From Gerris lacustris (lineage: Eukaryota; Arthropoda; Insecta; Hemiptera; Gerridae), in NCBI GenBank assembly GCA_951217055.1, contig OX578284.1:31398187-31462186 (forward strand): DNA of 64,000 nucleotides, given 5' to 3'. Of this stretch, positions 36,915 through 46,759 are shown piece after piece; the first letter of the stretch is position 1, and each line of letters opens with the position of its first letter. Below the pieces are notes generated by a model. It searched no databases, was not told the DNA's origin, and saw only the letters and a list, made by a program, of their open reading frames with translations. Both the position numbers and the translations under genes were made by a program.

Positions 36915-37144
36915 GATACTCTATTGCCGGTGAAGAAATGCCGGAGTGAAACTAGTGCCCCTCCGTCCAACCACAGATCGGAGACACCTCTCAGGGAACC
37001 AGAAGAGGAACCACCTGTTGATTTCTCTACATCCGGATCAAATAATCTTAAGCATGAAGTACACTCACCCATAACACAACCTTCCGCTTTAGAAACGTCT
37101 GGACATGTCAAGGCAGAACCAATGGAACTTACACCTCATATTAG
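36915..37144 (+). CDS. br: Broad-Complex core exon 4: linker with sumoylation-like motif
   Basis: Encodes about 77 residues (DTLLPVKKCRSETSAPPS.., PLREPEEEPPVDFSTSGS.., HVKAEPMELTPHIR). Two short blocks line up with Drosophila Broad: VDFST (ADFST there) and VKAEPMEL (VKSEPMDM there). VKAE fits the psi-K-x-E sumoylation consensus, a plausible control point. The acceptor is TTTGTATAG ending 36914; the donor is TTAG/GTAGTG after 37144, phase 2. The splice disrupts an in-frame TAG, so a retained intron would terminate the protein immediately. At 230 nt, skipping this exon shifts the frame. Confidence 0.92.
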
Positions 37145-37382
37145 GTAGTGTATTTTATTCAAATAACTTTTTTTTTTTAAAAAAAAATCAACCCACATTT
37201 TTTAATTTAGTATTTTGTAGATTTCAACATTTCTTAATACCAAAATATAGTTATGTAAACTTTTAATTGAGCTGGATATAATAATTTTCTCCATCTCATT
37301 TAGAACTTTGGTAATTTCATGTACATTTTACCATTTAATCTATTAAAGAGTTCAAAGCATTAATCTTATAAATAAGGTGTTA

Positions 37383-37582
37383 GCTCTTAACTTAAATTTA
37401 AGAGGCAACAATGATTTTAGGGTACATTAATTTCATATCAGAGGATTAGAGAGCTCTAAACTTAAATTTAAGAGGCAACAATGATTTTAGGGTACATTAA
37501 TTTCATATCAGAGGATTAGAGAGCTCTAAACTTAAATTTGAGAGCCAACAATGATTTTAGAGTATATTAATCTCATATCAGA
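37383..37582. repeat. Tandem repeat, 70-bp unit, nearly three copies
   Basis: CTTAAATTTAAGAGGCAACA then ATGATTTTAGGGTACATTAA recurs at 37391, 37461 and 37531, an exact 70-bp period. The first two copies look near identical; the third has several changes. It lies in core intron 4, directly before repeat copy B. Confidence 0.93.
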
Positions 37583-37584
37583 GA

Positions 37585-38185
37585 TAATTTCAAGATAAAA
37601 AGAACTTTTTATATACTACGTTTTTAAATTTTCTGTTGAATCGTATGCAATGTTGATAATATAATTGTTATTGTTATATAATATATAATGTTAGTGAAAA
37701 AAAATTAGTTCCGAATTTATTTACTTTACATATGTGACAACCATCTAGAGAGCTGATCTTAAACCTATAAAAGGACAAATCTTTGTACAACGGATCTCCC
37801 CAACACCAAATCTAAAGCGGGCCATCGATATATTTGAAATAATATAATCGATATATCCTGTTTTGCTGTCATTCAATGTTTATCACAAATTTGAGACCCG
37901 TCAAAATGAAGATTGCGTAAATGTGGGATATGGCAGAACAAATAAAATATCTTGCGGATTTTTTCCGAACTAACTTTCCGTACAGCAAAATTTGCTGAAA
38001 ACCAATTAAATTATGCTACAAGATGGCTAAAAGTATTAAAATAATGCATTGTCATCGTGTTCTGAGCTATGCTAAAAGTTTCAAATGTCTAGCTGTTGGG
38101 GAAGTTAGTTAGAAATCAATTGCCAGATTTGTACTGGACAAAGAAACAAACAAACAAGAAAGCAAGCTAATAAAAACGTAGTAAA
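37585..38185 (+). mobile_element. About 600-bp TIR repeat, copy B
   Basis: Inverted partner of 32605-33205. The ends are TACTACGTTTTTA (37614-37626) and TAAAAACGTAGTA (38171-38183), which would fit a TA target duplication around CTACGTTTTTA ends, as in Tc1/mariner. Homology with copy A extends a further 30 bp upstream of the left end, so the true boundary may be nearer 37585. No transposase frame is seen. Confidence 0.85.
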
Positions 38186-38560
38186 ATAGAGAATGAGGAG
38201 ATATGTGAAAATTAATGTTAGGGGTTAATTGTGTTTTTCTCTTTTACTTGTCAAGGTATGACTTCAAATTTGAGCATGGCTACAAACTTCTTAAGTTCAT
38301 GATTTATGAAAGAATTGTCCTTAAATTATAGAAAGAGGTAACTTCAACTTTTGGTAGAGAAATGGAATCGGCTGATGGAGAAAGGGATAAATCTGATACA
38401 ATTAAGAGGAATTAAACTTACCTTAGAGGATTATGATTTTTTGGGGGGAGAGATGGTGGATACTAATTTGGAATTACTTTTGTAGTTGTACTCTTATTTA
38501 TTTGTAGATTGTTTATCTTAATGCTATGTTTAATACGTTTTCGGTTGCTTTATGTTACAG
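38186..38560. other. Last part of core intron 4
   Basis: Nothing recognised; it ends at acceptor TATGTTACAG (38560). Confidence 0.6.
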
Positions 38561-38760
38561 TGATGTAATGGGTAGATCTAGTGAAAAAGAAGATTCAGAA
38601 GAAAGTAGAGGAGGAGGGGACTATGGGGACGGTACGGGACCTCCTGACAACCCTCCTACGCCTGACTCTCTGAACCATAACTACCTGGAATCCAAACTGT
38701 TCGGTGCCGCTTCCTTTAACTTCAGTATGGCCGCAGCTCTTGCCGCAGATTCACTTGCAG
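38561..38760 (+). CDS. br: Broad-Complex core exon 5: acidic linker and conserved FNF block
   Basis: Continues with DVMGRSSEKEDSEESRGGGD, then GTGPPDNPPTPDSLNHNY and LESKLFGAASFNFSMAAALA with ADSLA. The LFGAASFNF segment corresponds to MFHAAAFNF of Drosophila Broad, placed just before the splice to the Z exons. The first part is acidic, serine- and glycine-rich and probably disordered. The acceptor is TATGTTACAG ending 38560; the first base completes the serine codon begun by AG of the previous exon. The donor is GCAG/GTAGTC after 38760, leaving one G (phase 1). Reading through the donor adds only a few residues before a stop at 38790-38792, so unspliced product would be truncated. Confidence 0.93.
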
Positions 38761-38792
38761 GTAGTCGCTCTTTTCATTCATTGTTAAATTAA

Positions 38793-40190
38793 ATTTATGT
38801 ATTTCTGAAGAAATCATCTTAATATAAATAAGTATGTTGGTTCAAAGATTGATGATTTATTAATAACATAAATTGATTTAACAAATATGAAATATCAAAA
38901 GTGAATTTTAGTGGGACTGTGCATTAATATCCATTCACTGGGGATGAGTAGGCTAAAACCATGACTGAAGCTTTAAATTCTTTCCAAGTTGTCACGCTTT
39001 TTAAGAATTGTATTGTCAATTTTTCCTTGATTTTGTTTCATATTTTTTAATACTATTACTTTCATTAAAATAAAATATATATGCAAATAATATAAATTAA
39101 ATTAATTTCCTGGAAAAGACATCTAATGGATAAAAGTTGTAGCAACACAGATATGCCTGATGATCTAAGCAGCAGCAATTGTATTCACTTTCGTTTATTT
39201 CTCCTAAATAAAATCACTCCAAGTTTCCTCATTGAGAAGAATAACAAACCAATATAGTTTAAATGCTTTTTAAAATGTGTTTAACCATATTTTATTTAAT
39301 AAAAGTAATATAAGACCCCTACAAAAGGCTATACCTCAGTTGTCCCCATGAAAAAAAAATTAATTAATTTGCAAGAGAACTTCTATCACTCCATTTTTTT
39401 CTATTCCTTTGTTTATTTTTTTGTATTTCCAATCTATTCATTTTAAAGGTTCATTTTTATTTTTATTATTTTTCCAATTAACGACGATTAATAATTTTTA
39501 GACATTAAAAGGGGCTCTTCAAATCCACATAATACCTTGATATAAGAGCTTAAATCAAAACTTCCAAATTAGAGTCATCTGGTTTTTAATATCAAAGTGA
39601 CAGTATGTAGACTAAACTCCACTCTGTGATTCAGCTCTATTTCTAATTGGATTCTAAATAGATTCTCCTTGAAAGCTTGATTCGATGTAAAGCTTTATTC
39701 AAATATTGTAATCACGGTAGATTTTTTTCTACTAATCTTATAGTAAAAGATATTTCTTTTATTTTTTTAAAAACTAAAATTATTAATAGACTAATTTATT
39801 AAAAAATCCAACTGACTTTACTGTACTATTATTTATTTTCTATTATATTCTTATCCCATCTTGGTGTTTTATGACCTCAAACTTTTCCTATGTGATTTTA
39901 GTATGTATCTTAAGAACAGGGATGTTAACTTAATGCCTCAGTACATAATAGTTGTTTATAATAAAGTTAAATTTTGCTCAAATTATTTGAAAAAGCTAAT
40001 TAAATTCACTCCAATTCTAAGCCTTTTTGAGTATCCTGTAGTTATTTATAGGATGATATCTCTTAGAAACTACTCTAAGATTAAGGAAATTTCCTTTAGA
40101 AATTTTAGGTTAATTCCACATAACCTACCTAGAACTAAAGTTATGATGAAATTAGTAAATTATTTCCTCGTGTTTTAAGGAATTACAAAA
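38793..40190. other. First part of core intron 5
   Basis: AT-rich with nothing recognised. A 105-codon open frame at 39861-40178 has no domain or splice support. Confidence 0.5.
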
Positions 40191-40194
40191 GCTA

Positions 40195-40758
40195 AAGGTC
40201 GACCAAAAAGTCATGAACACGGGAGAACCTAAAAGCTTAGCTTAGTTTAAAGTCGGAACTTCCGAGTATTGCCGAAGTCAGTACAGTCGGGTGCTAAGAC
40301 AATACCCATTTGTTCTTGTTTGTATGACATGCGCAGTTATGTCAAATCTCACAAATAACAACATGAAGGTTTCCAATCTGTTAGGTTTTCTGTTTTGTTT
40401 GTTTTTGTACAGTACGAATTATAGTCACAACTCCAAATAATCCAATGGTCATAAATCCAAATCAAATTCACAAATAAAATCGATTTAGATTTAAAGAATA
40501 TTATTATGAATAATCAATAAATAATAAAACAAAGATATTATCGTATATTATTAGTGATTTCTTATCAGGTACAGTGTTGCCTGTTGCAAAAAATATTTAA
40601 AAAAATATAGAAGTTATCAAAAATAAAATTATTAATAACAAAAGAACAACACTGTGTTTTTTGACAGTGGTCTATTTCATTAAAAACTAACTATACATGA
40701 TAACAAAACAATGACAATAGCGCACTCCTCATATTTCCATGACATCTTGGTCGACCTT
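40195..40758. mobile_element. 564-bp TIR element with TA target duplication (mariner-like MITE)
   Basis: The left end AAGGTCGACCAAAAAGTCAT and the reverse complement of the right end, AAGGTCGACCAAGATGTCAT, agree at 18 of 20 positions; TA flanks both (40193-40194, 40759-40760). The inside has no transposase frame. TA duplication fits the Tc1/mariner superfamily; the exact family is not recognised. Confidence 0.87.
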
Positions 40759-40775
40759 TAGGAGTTAAAAAATCT

Positions 40776-41175
40776 CACTTTTACAAGATCTCAACCCCTC
40801 CTTAGGATATTATCAAGCAGAATATTATATTTTTGAGTGGTAGTGTTTGGACAAAAATTATTTGAACATATTATGAGAAGAGATCATTGCTTTATAAGGA
40901 TTTTAGGATAGAGAAAACTAAGAAATTTTTAGTATAACATATATTTATTTTTATTAAATTAAAAAAAATTAAATCAAGGATACCTGAATCCAGGTGAAAA
41001 TTACAAGAATCATTATGATTCTAACATAAGGGTTTTGAAAAAAAAACAAATTATAATTTGATTTACAAAAAATGGAGTTCTTTTTTTTGTCTCTCATGTG
41101 ACTCAACGTCGGGTTTTTCCTGGAGGACACTGATGATGGCCGAGAGGCTGGAAACTAGTTATGTGGAATAAACAT
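40776..41175. repeat. Repeat fragments with CTCAACCCCTCCTTAGG and GATGATGGCCGAGAGGCTGG motifs
   Basis: The first motif matches the fragment at 11950-12045. The second (about 41130-41175) is followed by AAACTAGTTATGTGGAATAA. Both resemble retroelement end sequences common in arthropods, possibly Penelope-like. The class is not proven. Confidence 0.4.
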
Positions 41176-41867
41176 TCATTTTGTGAAGAGGCTTTCCGTT
41201 TTTCATTATTCTATTGATATCAACTCCACTTGTGCTCTTAATATTCATTGGTTAATCTTTTTTACTCTTTTTGATTCACTTTGGTGGTCCAATAAGAAAT
41301 CATTAATTGAAAAAAAAATGATATTATCAACAAAAATCACAATAATGATCATTATTAATAATAATCATAATTTATGATGATTGAATGCCAAATATTTTAA
41401 ACTACTTAGCAAACTTCAAATTTTAAACTGTGTGAAATAAAAAGAGGAAAACTTTGTTAAGGTTTTTGAAGCCACTTTATTTTAGTCAGCTTTATCTTTC
41501 ATCTTTTCTTTTAATTCTATACTTTTACTCTATATTTTGAGATATTACGTACTATTATTGTTATTTATTTATTTATGTATTAATGTGACAGAGAACAAAT
41601 AAAATAATGTAATCATAAGTGAAGCAACTTTTACATTATTTTATATCATTTATTTTTAAATATAAAAAAGATAGAAAATCTTTATAAAGTCTCTCTCAAT
41701 TTTGCTCTCTCCATTTCCTTCTCTATGTATATGCAACACATTTTGAAGTAAAATATAAATAATTTAAATTGTTTCAATATTTTAATTAAAACTGTTGTAT
41801 GATAGATCCCTTAAAAATACTTAAAAGCTACTTAATTTGGAAGAATTATTTTTAAAAAACACATAAG

Positions 41868-42138
41868 TAATAAGTAAGATGGACCCTTTAGATGTTAATA
41901 ATACAATTTACATAATTTGAATGGAGACGTTTCGACCCTTTCTTGTAAGGTCATACACTTTATTTCTGTAATAACAACCACAATTGATTAACATGAATTG
42001 CTAATGAATTATGGCTGTTATTATAGATGTAAAGAGTATTACTGAGGGTGACCTTACAAGAATGGGTCGAAACATCTCTATTCAAATGATGTAATTAGTA
42101 TTATTCAAACCTAATGGGTCCATCTTACTTATTAATAA
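41868..42138. mobile_element. Foldback element, about 90-bp arms
   Basis: The left arm (TAATAAGTAAGATGGACCCT .. GTTTCGACCCTTTCTTGTAA, to about 41955) is the reverse complement of the right arm (42046-42138, GACCTTACAAGAATGGGTCG .. ATGGGTCCATCTTACTTATT). Identity looks about 85% by eye. The spacer is about 90 bp. No coding frame. TTTCGACCC links it loosely to the motif at 11950. Confidence 0.88.
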
Positions 42139-42252
42139 TTCAATCAAAATGGTGTCAAGTCCAACGTACACTATAAAAGACATTGTTTAGAAATAGAGTT
42201 GATTTTTAAATTACCACTTTTATTATTTTGAGAATTAATTCTGTGATGCGAT

Positions 42253-42480
42253 AGCCCATGAAGGGCCAAGGCCTGCTTAAGGGCTTATACAATTATATTT
42301 GTAATGGATGACACATAGTGGTACCAGCTGTATAAACCTTACAATTGGCGTACACAACCAGTTTGTTCCACTTCACAGAAGCACCTATTTATATGTTGTT
42401 GTTAGGTAAACACCGAGCAGGTGCCTGGACCAGGAAGTGAACCCTGCCCAGTGGTCACCCATCAAACTTGTTGTCTCGCT
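42253..42480 (-). mobile_element. SINE-like repeat with 5S-like head, copy 1
   Basis: On the minus strand it starts with AAGTTTGATGGGTGACCACT (5S-rRNA-like) and GGGTTCACTTCC (box B-like). The body ACATATAAATAGGTGCTTCT .. GTGAAGTGG .. ATACAGCTG follows, ending in GGCCCTTCATGGGCTATCGC. The body is shared with 49325-49565 and 57650-57885. It sits just upstream of core exon 6. Confidence 0.75.
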
Positions 42481-42589
42481 TAATGCATTTTATTATTTTA
42501 CACAATATTAATATTATTATTTAAGTTTTTTTTTTTTAAACTTCTTTCATTATACATGACTCAATGCAATATGCCTTACATTTTTCCAG

Positions 42590-42652
42590 GTTTAAATAAT
42601 CAACATCACAGCTTACCGGGGTCAGACGGAATGGCAGGCACTTCATCTCAAG
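42590..42652 (+). CDS. br: Broad-Complex core exon 6: last common exon, switch point to Z exons
   Basis: Encodes 20 complete codons (LNNQHHSLPGSDGMAGTSSQ), with the split glycine codon at the start and one G left at the end. LNNQHHSLPGSDGMAGTSSQ corresponds to LNTQLQQSGDLAVSPQ at the end of the Drosophila Broad core, which confirms the exon although it is too short to show up as a long open frame. The acceptor is TTTTTCCAG ending 42589; the donor is CAAG/GTAAGA, a strong consensus, after 42652 (phase 1). All three terminal exons accept this phase. Confidence 0.92.
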
Positions 42653-44988
42653 GTAAGATTTCTTTTAACATTAAATTTTCTTTTTTTTTCTGCACTTGCA
42701 ACAAATAATTTTTTTCTTTACTTTGACCTCATTTCATTGTAATTTTTCGGCTTTTTCAAGTGCAATTATCAATTTAATTATGCACAAATTAAAAAAATAA
42801 TAATAATATTACACTAATTAAAGTTCTAAATGTACATTAGAAATATAATTAAATTATTTTTTTTTTCCTATCAAAATGATTTTTATTTGATTTGACTGAC
42901 TGAAAAGCTAACATGTTTACTTGTAATATTATATATTAAAAAACTTTTTGAACAGCAAAGTATTGTGGTTCAATTTTCATGGTGGATAGTTATTTATTAG
43001 TTATTTTTCGTAAAATATAATTCATTAAAGAAATGAAGTCATCGTAACAGAGAATTGTTTTGCCTGAACCTAGCATGCCTCCGAGTTGGCTTATTATTTT
43101 TTCTAAACAAAGCTATTTAAATTTGAATATTTATAAGTTATTAAATAATCTCGTCAAAAAAGTGTCGATATCATCAGTTCTCTCTTAGCATTTCTATAAT
43201 AAAACAATTATAATGAAGTTTTTTTTTACTAAATTTTGACTGTGATATAAATTGTTGGTTTTTATGAAATTTTCTTTTTTTTTTAATACTGTATTTTATA
43301 ATTTGGTCACTTTTTCTCCTTGTTTATGACTGCAATGTTTTTATTTATATTAAATTACTTAAAACATTTGTGGAGACAATTTCAATTTATTTTTAATAAA
43401 GAGATAAATTGCTTTAATAGAGAAAATATTGGGATGTAAAATACATCATCCCATATTTATGATAAATGAAATAATTAAAAAAAAAAATATTATGTTATAG
43501 AATTATTAAAATATAAAGACAACTTTTTAAACTTTCAAGTTTTTTATACTTTTTTAATATGTGTAAATTTTAAAAGGATTTGAATCATGTTTTAAAAATT
43601 AAAATCCCTTGGACTTTTTCACAAAGTCACAAACATATATTTTACATCTATTTTAACTTATTGAGTTCTATTCTTTTCTTACAAATTGAACTTGTCTCAT
43701 ATCGTTATAAGTAAATTGTATTCCCAAGATATTATTAATTATTTAAACCATTATTAAGCTGAGATAAATATATCAGTCTGAAAAAATTGTATATACAAAT
43801 TTGAAATATATATATTTTTTTAGGTATAATTTATTACACATTTATTGGAACTTTTCTATACAATCAAGGGTTTTAAGAATTTGACAAAAAAAAAAATTAC
43901 CATATTAAAATGTTCTCAGCCAAATTTTGACACTGGGCTTGTGGCATTAGTCCAATTGAATAAAAATAAAAGAAACTTTAATAAATGAAAGAATGAATAA
44001 AAAAGAAAATTAAAATATAAGAAATTAAAATTCTAATCAATATATGTCAATATATTGGCCCGCCAATAGAAGTAAAATTACCAAATATATTATTTTTTCT
44101 CATTCTTTGCTTGTTGACTGTTAACATCCTCCAATTTTTAAAATTTTATTCCAAATTAAAGCCAATGTGGTAATGTATGAGTTGCTTAGAAGCCAAAGTG
44201 ATAAATACATTTATTTTTAATACATTCAATTTTAAAAAATCGACAAAAGAAAAAAATAAATTTATTTTTAGTACATTAAATTAAAAAAAAGAAAACAACT
44301 TTCTGACATAAAAGATATAAAGCAACAAAATCGGAAGATATAAAATAAATTTACTTAATTTCATTAGATTCTAAGTCTCATATTTAACCACCTGACCTAA
44401 CCATCTCTTCCCCCATCAAACCAAGATTAGCATTTTTTTTTTCTATTGATAATTTAACTTTTTATTATTTTTATCATAGAATTATCCGTATAGTTTCAGC
44501 CATAATATGAAATATTTTTTTAAATATATATAAATATAATTTTTTTTTCTTAATGAGTTCCAAAACTTTGTTTTTTCCAAAAAAATGACAATTTCAATAA
44601 ATAATTAATGCAAATAATATTCTATATTTAAAAAAAAAAATGTGTCAAACCATTAGAAAATAAAATGTGTGTATTTTTTTTCTATCTCTCTCTTTACTTT
44701 TGAAAAAAATATATGTTGGGGGTTTACTGGTATTCAAAATTTTATTTGGTTTATTAATAATTTTAAAGTAAAAAACAAAATTATATTACATTTTTTCGTA
44801 ATTTAGTACTTTTCAGCGCCAAGTAAACCCTTTTGCCGGAAACTTCTGGGCCACTTACTTTGTTGTTCGTTTTTTAAAATTTATTTTTTCCTTTTTTTAA
44901 AATTAAGCTATGGAACCTCATTTATTTTATATTTATGAGGATAAATTTATTATATTTAAATTTGTAATCAACATTTATTTGTGGAATG
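42653..44988. other. Intron between core and first Z exon
   Basis: Very AT-rich and without an additional zinc-finger exon. I looked for C-x2-C followed by H-x4-H spacing on the plus strand and saw none. Confidence 0.5.
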
Positions 44989-45085
44989 AAAAAAAAAAAA
45001 AAAAAAAAAAACCTCATAATTTTTTCTTTAAATATTTCCACCTTTTTATTATGGTGTTGATTTTTTTTTTTTTTTTTTTTTTTTT
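44989..45085. repeat. Poly-A / poly-T pair upstream of the single-finger exon
   Basis: A run of about 23 A (44989-45011) is followed 49 nt later by about 25 T (45061-45085). In RNA these could pair into a long A-U stem about 130 nt before the acceptor at 45216. Open frames on both strands through it are low complexity. Confidence 0.8.
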
Positions 45086-45216
45086 CAATTTTATTTTTTA
45101 TTTGAAGAAAAAAAAAGTCCAATCTCATAAATTAAATATTATTTATAGAGTAGATGCAAAAAAAAAGAAATTAAACATTGTTACACAATAAAGTAAGGCT
45201 GGCCCATTGGTTGCAG

Positions 45217-45473
45217 GGTTAACTGGCGGTAGGCGTTGGGTTGCAGTGTCGCGAGACAAGGTTGGCCGACCTGCTTCCAACGTAACGCCCAATCAGTGTT
45301 ACCAATGCGATACCTGTCACAAGCACTATAGAACCATCTCCAGTCTCCGAAACCACAAAAGTGTTTACCACAGAAAGACTACAAACTATAAAAAGAAAAT
45401 CAACACGATTCACCAACCTTCTACTTCTCAATACAGGCAACCTCCATCCCACGGCAGCTTAAATAACTCTTAA
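45217..45473 (+). CDS. br: Broad-Complex terminal exon Za: single C2H2 zinc finger
   Basis: Completes the glycine codon split with core exon 6 and encodes LTGGRRWVAVSRDKVGRPAS.., one C2H2 finger, then a basic tail KTTNYKKKINT and a Q/S/H-rich end (LNNS, stop TAA 45471). The finger is C-D-T-C, 12 residues, H-KSVY-H; SSLRNHKSVYHR is very like the second finger of Drosophila Z1 (NSLRNHKSIYHR). The first finger of the usual Broad pair is absent. With the core it gives 1251 nt (416 aa). The acceptor TTGCAG has a weak pyrimidine tract. It could be a Z1-like or a separate Z type that lost a finger, or a diverged exon; similarity and frame argue that it is real. Confidence 0.85.
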
Positions 45474-45496
45474 TTCCCTTTTAATTTTTATTCTCT

Positions 45497-45502
45497 AATA
45501 AA
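45497..45502 (+). terminator. Candidate poly(A) signal for the Za isoform
   Basis: AATAAA lies 24 nt after the stop codon, and further AATAAA-like hexamers follow at about 45507. In such AT-rich DNA the hexamer is common, so this is weak support only. Confidence 0.3.
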
Positions 45503-45539
45503 AAAAATAAAAATGTATAAAAAAAAAAAAAAAATCATT

Positions 45540-46215
45540 GATATTCAAATTAAATCTGACTTTTTTTTGTAAATTTAATTTCATATTAGTAATTAAAATA
45601 TTGAAAAAGCTGTCGTTACAACTTAAATTTATTATATTAAAAAAATGTGACTACTTTTAAGAATGTAATTATATTGGAATTTCGTTTTGGACTTATTGGT
45701 GCTATTTAATAGTTACTTTTTTTTTTTTTTTCAAATCAGTGTGATTTTTTTGAGATTAGATGTGCTGTTTGATATTATTTTTTTTTATTAGTCTAATAAT
45801 TATTTATTATTAAAATTAAATTGATGAATATGTTGATTGTGATATAAAAAATGTTGAACGACATAAAAAAATACTTATTATATTTAGATTTTTTTTGAAA
45901 TTTATTATTTATTTTGTTGTTAAATTACTAAATTTTTATTTTATAATTTTTTTAGTAATAATTAATAAGTGGTCAATTCTTGATTAGATTTTTTATTCAA
46001 AATTGAATTTTGAAAAGTCAAAGATATATGATAAAATTATTATTTAAATTGATTAATTATTTAATTACAATTATTAAAAGAAAGAAATAAGTAAGAATTG
46101 CAATTTTCCTATTTAAAAAATATATATTTGATGAAAATATCTCATACATCCATAAAGAAAAATAAAATATTTAAAAATTTGGTATGAGTAGCAATCTACA
46201 CCTAGATAACTCATT
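45540..46215. other. AT-rich stretch after exon Za
   Basis: Nothing recognised beyond possible 3' UTR of the Za isoform. Confidence 0.5.
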
Positions 46216-46219
46216 TAAT

Positions 46220-46500
46220 CAATTTAGTATTCAAGAGGAGAAGAGACTAGAGTGATAAGAATATATTAATGCCACATTTAATAAAAATCGGTCCAGTAGT
46301 TTAGGTTCCACACATGTGTACAGACTACAGACAACTGATAACAGACATTTTTCAAAAAAATCACTATTTTGGACTTTAAATCTTGTAAATCCAATAATAT
46401 CAAATTTTTGCGCCATCAAAATACTTTTTCTCTATATATTCTGCGTACACGAGAGAGTAAAAAGAAGGACCAAGGTAATAGATTAATTATGCATTCATCT
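46220..46500. repeat. Probable transposon remnant
   Basis: AAAAATCGGTCCAGTAGTTT followed by tandem ACAGACTACAGACAACTGAT.. and ACAGACATTTTTC resembles the non-coding end of many insect transposons (AAATCGGT..AGTAGTTT..CAGACA). The superfamily cannot be named. The segment to about 46750 is also less AT-rich but unassigned. Confidence 0.4.
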
Positions 46501-46759
46501 GAAACCAATCTTCTAAACGAATGAGTGATCAATACGTATTAATAATGCTGATGATCGCTTCCAACAATTGTGTAAAATAACTGATCCCTCCAATGATATG
46601 TTATATGGATGTGTTGATTCAGGGTGAAGTGAAAAAATAAGATCAGGAGCATTCAGCCTAGCAATTTATGCTGCAAAAATGTCATTTACAGCTAAAATTT
46701 CGGAAGGTGGCTTTATATATCAAGCTTTTTGCTGTTAATTTACCAACTACAATAATTTA

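Noticed and set aside
39861..40178. 105-codon open frame in core intron 5
   Set aside because: AT-driven composition (I, K, L, F, Y), no motif, inside an intron.
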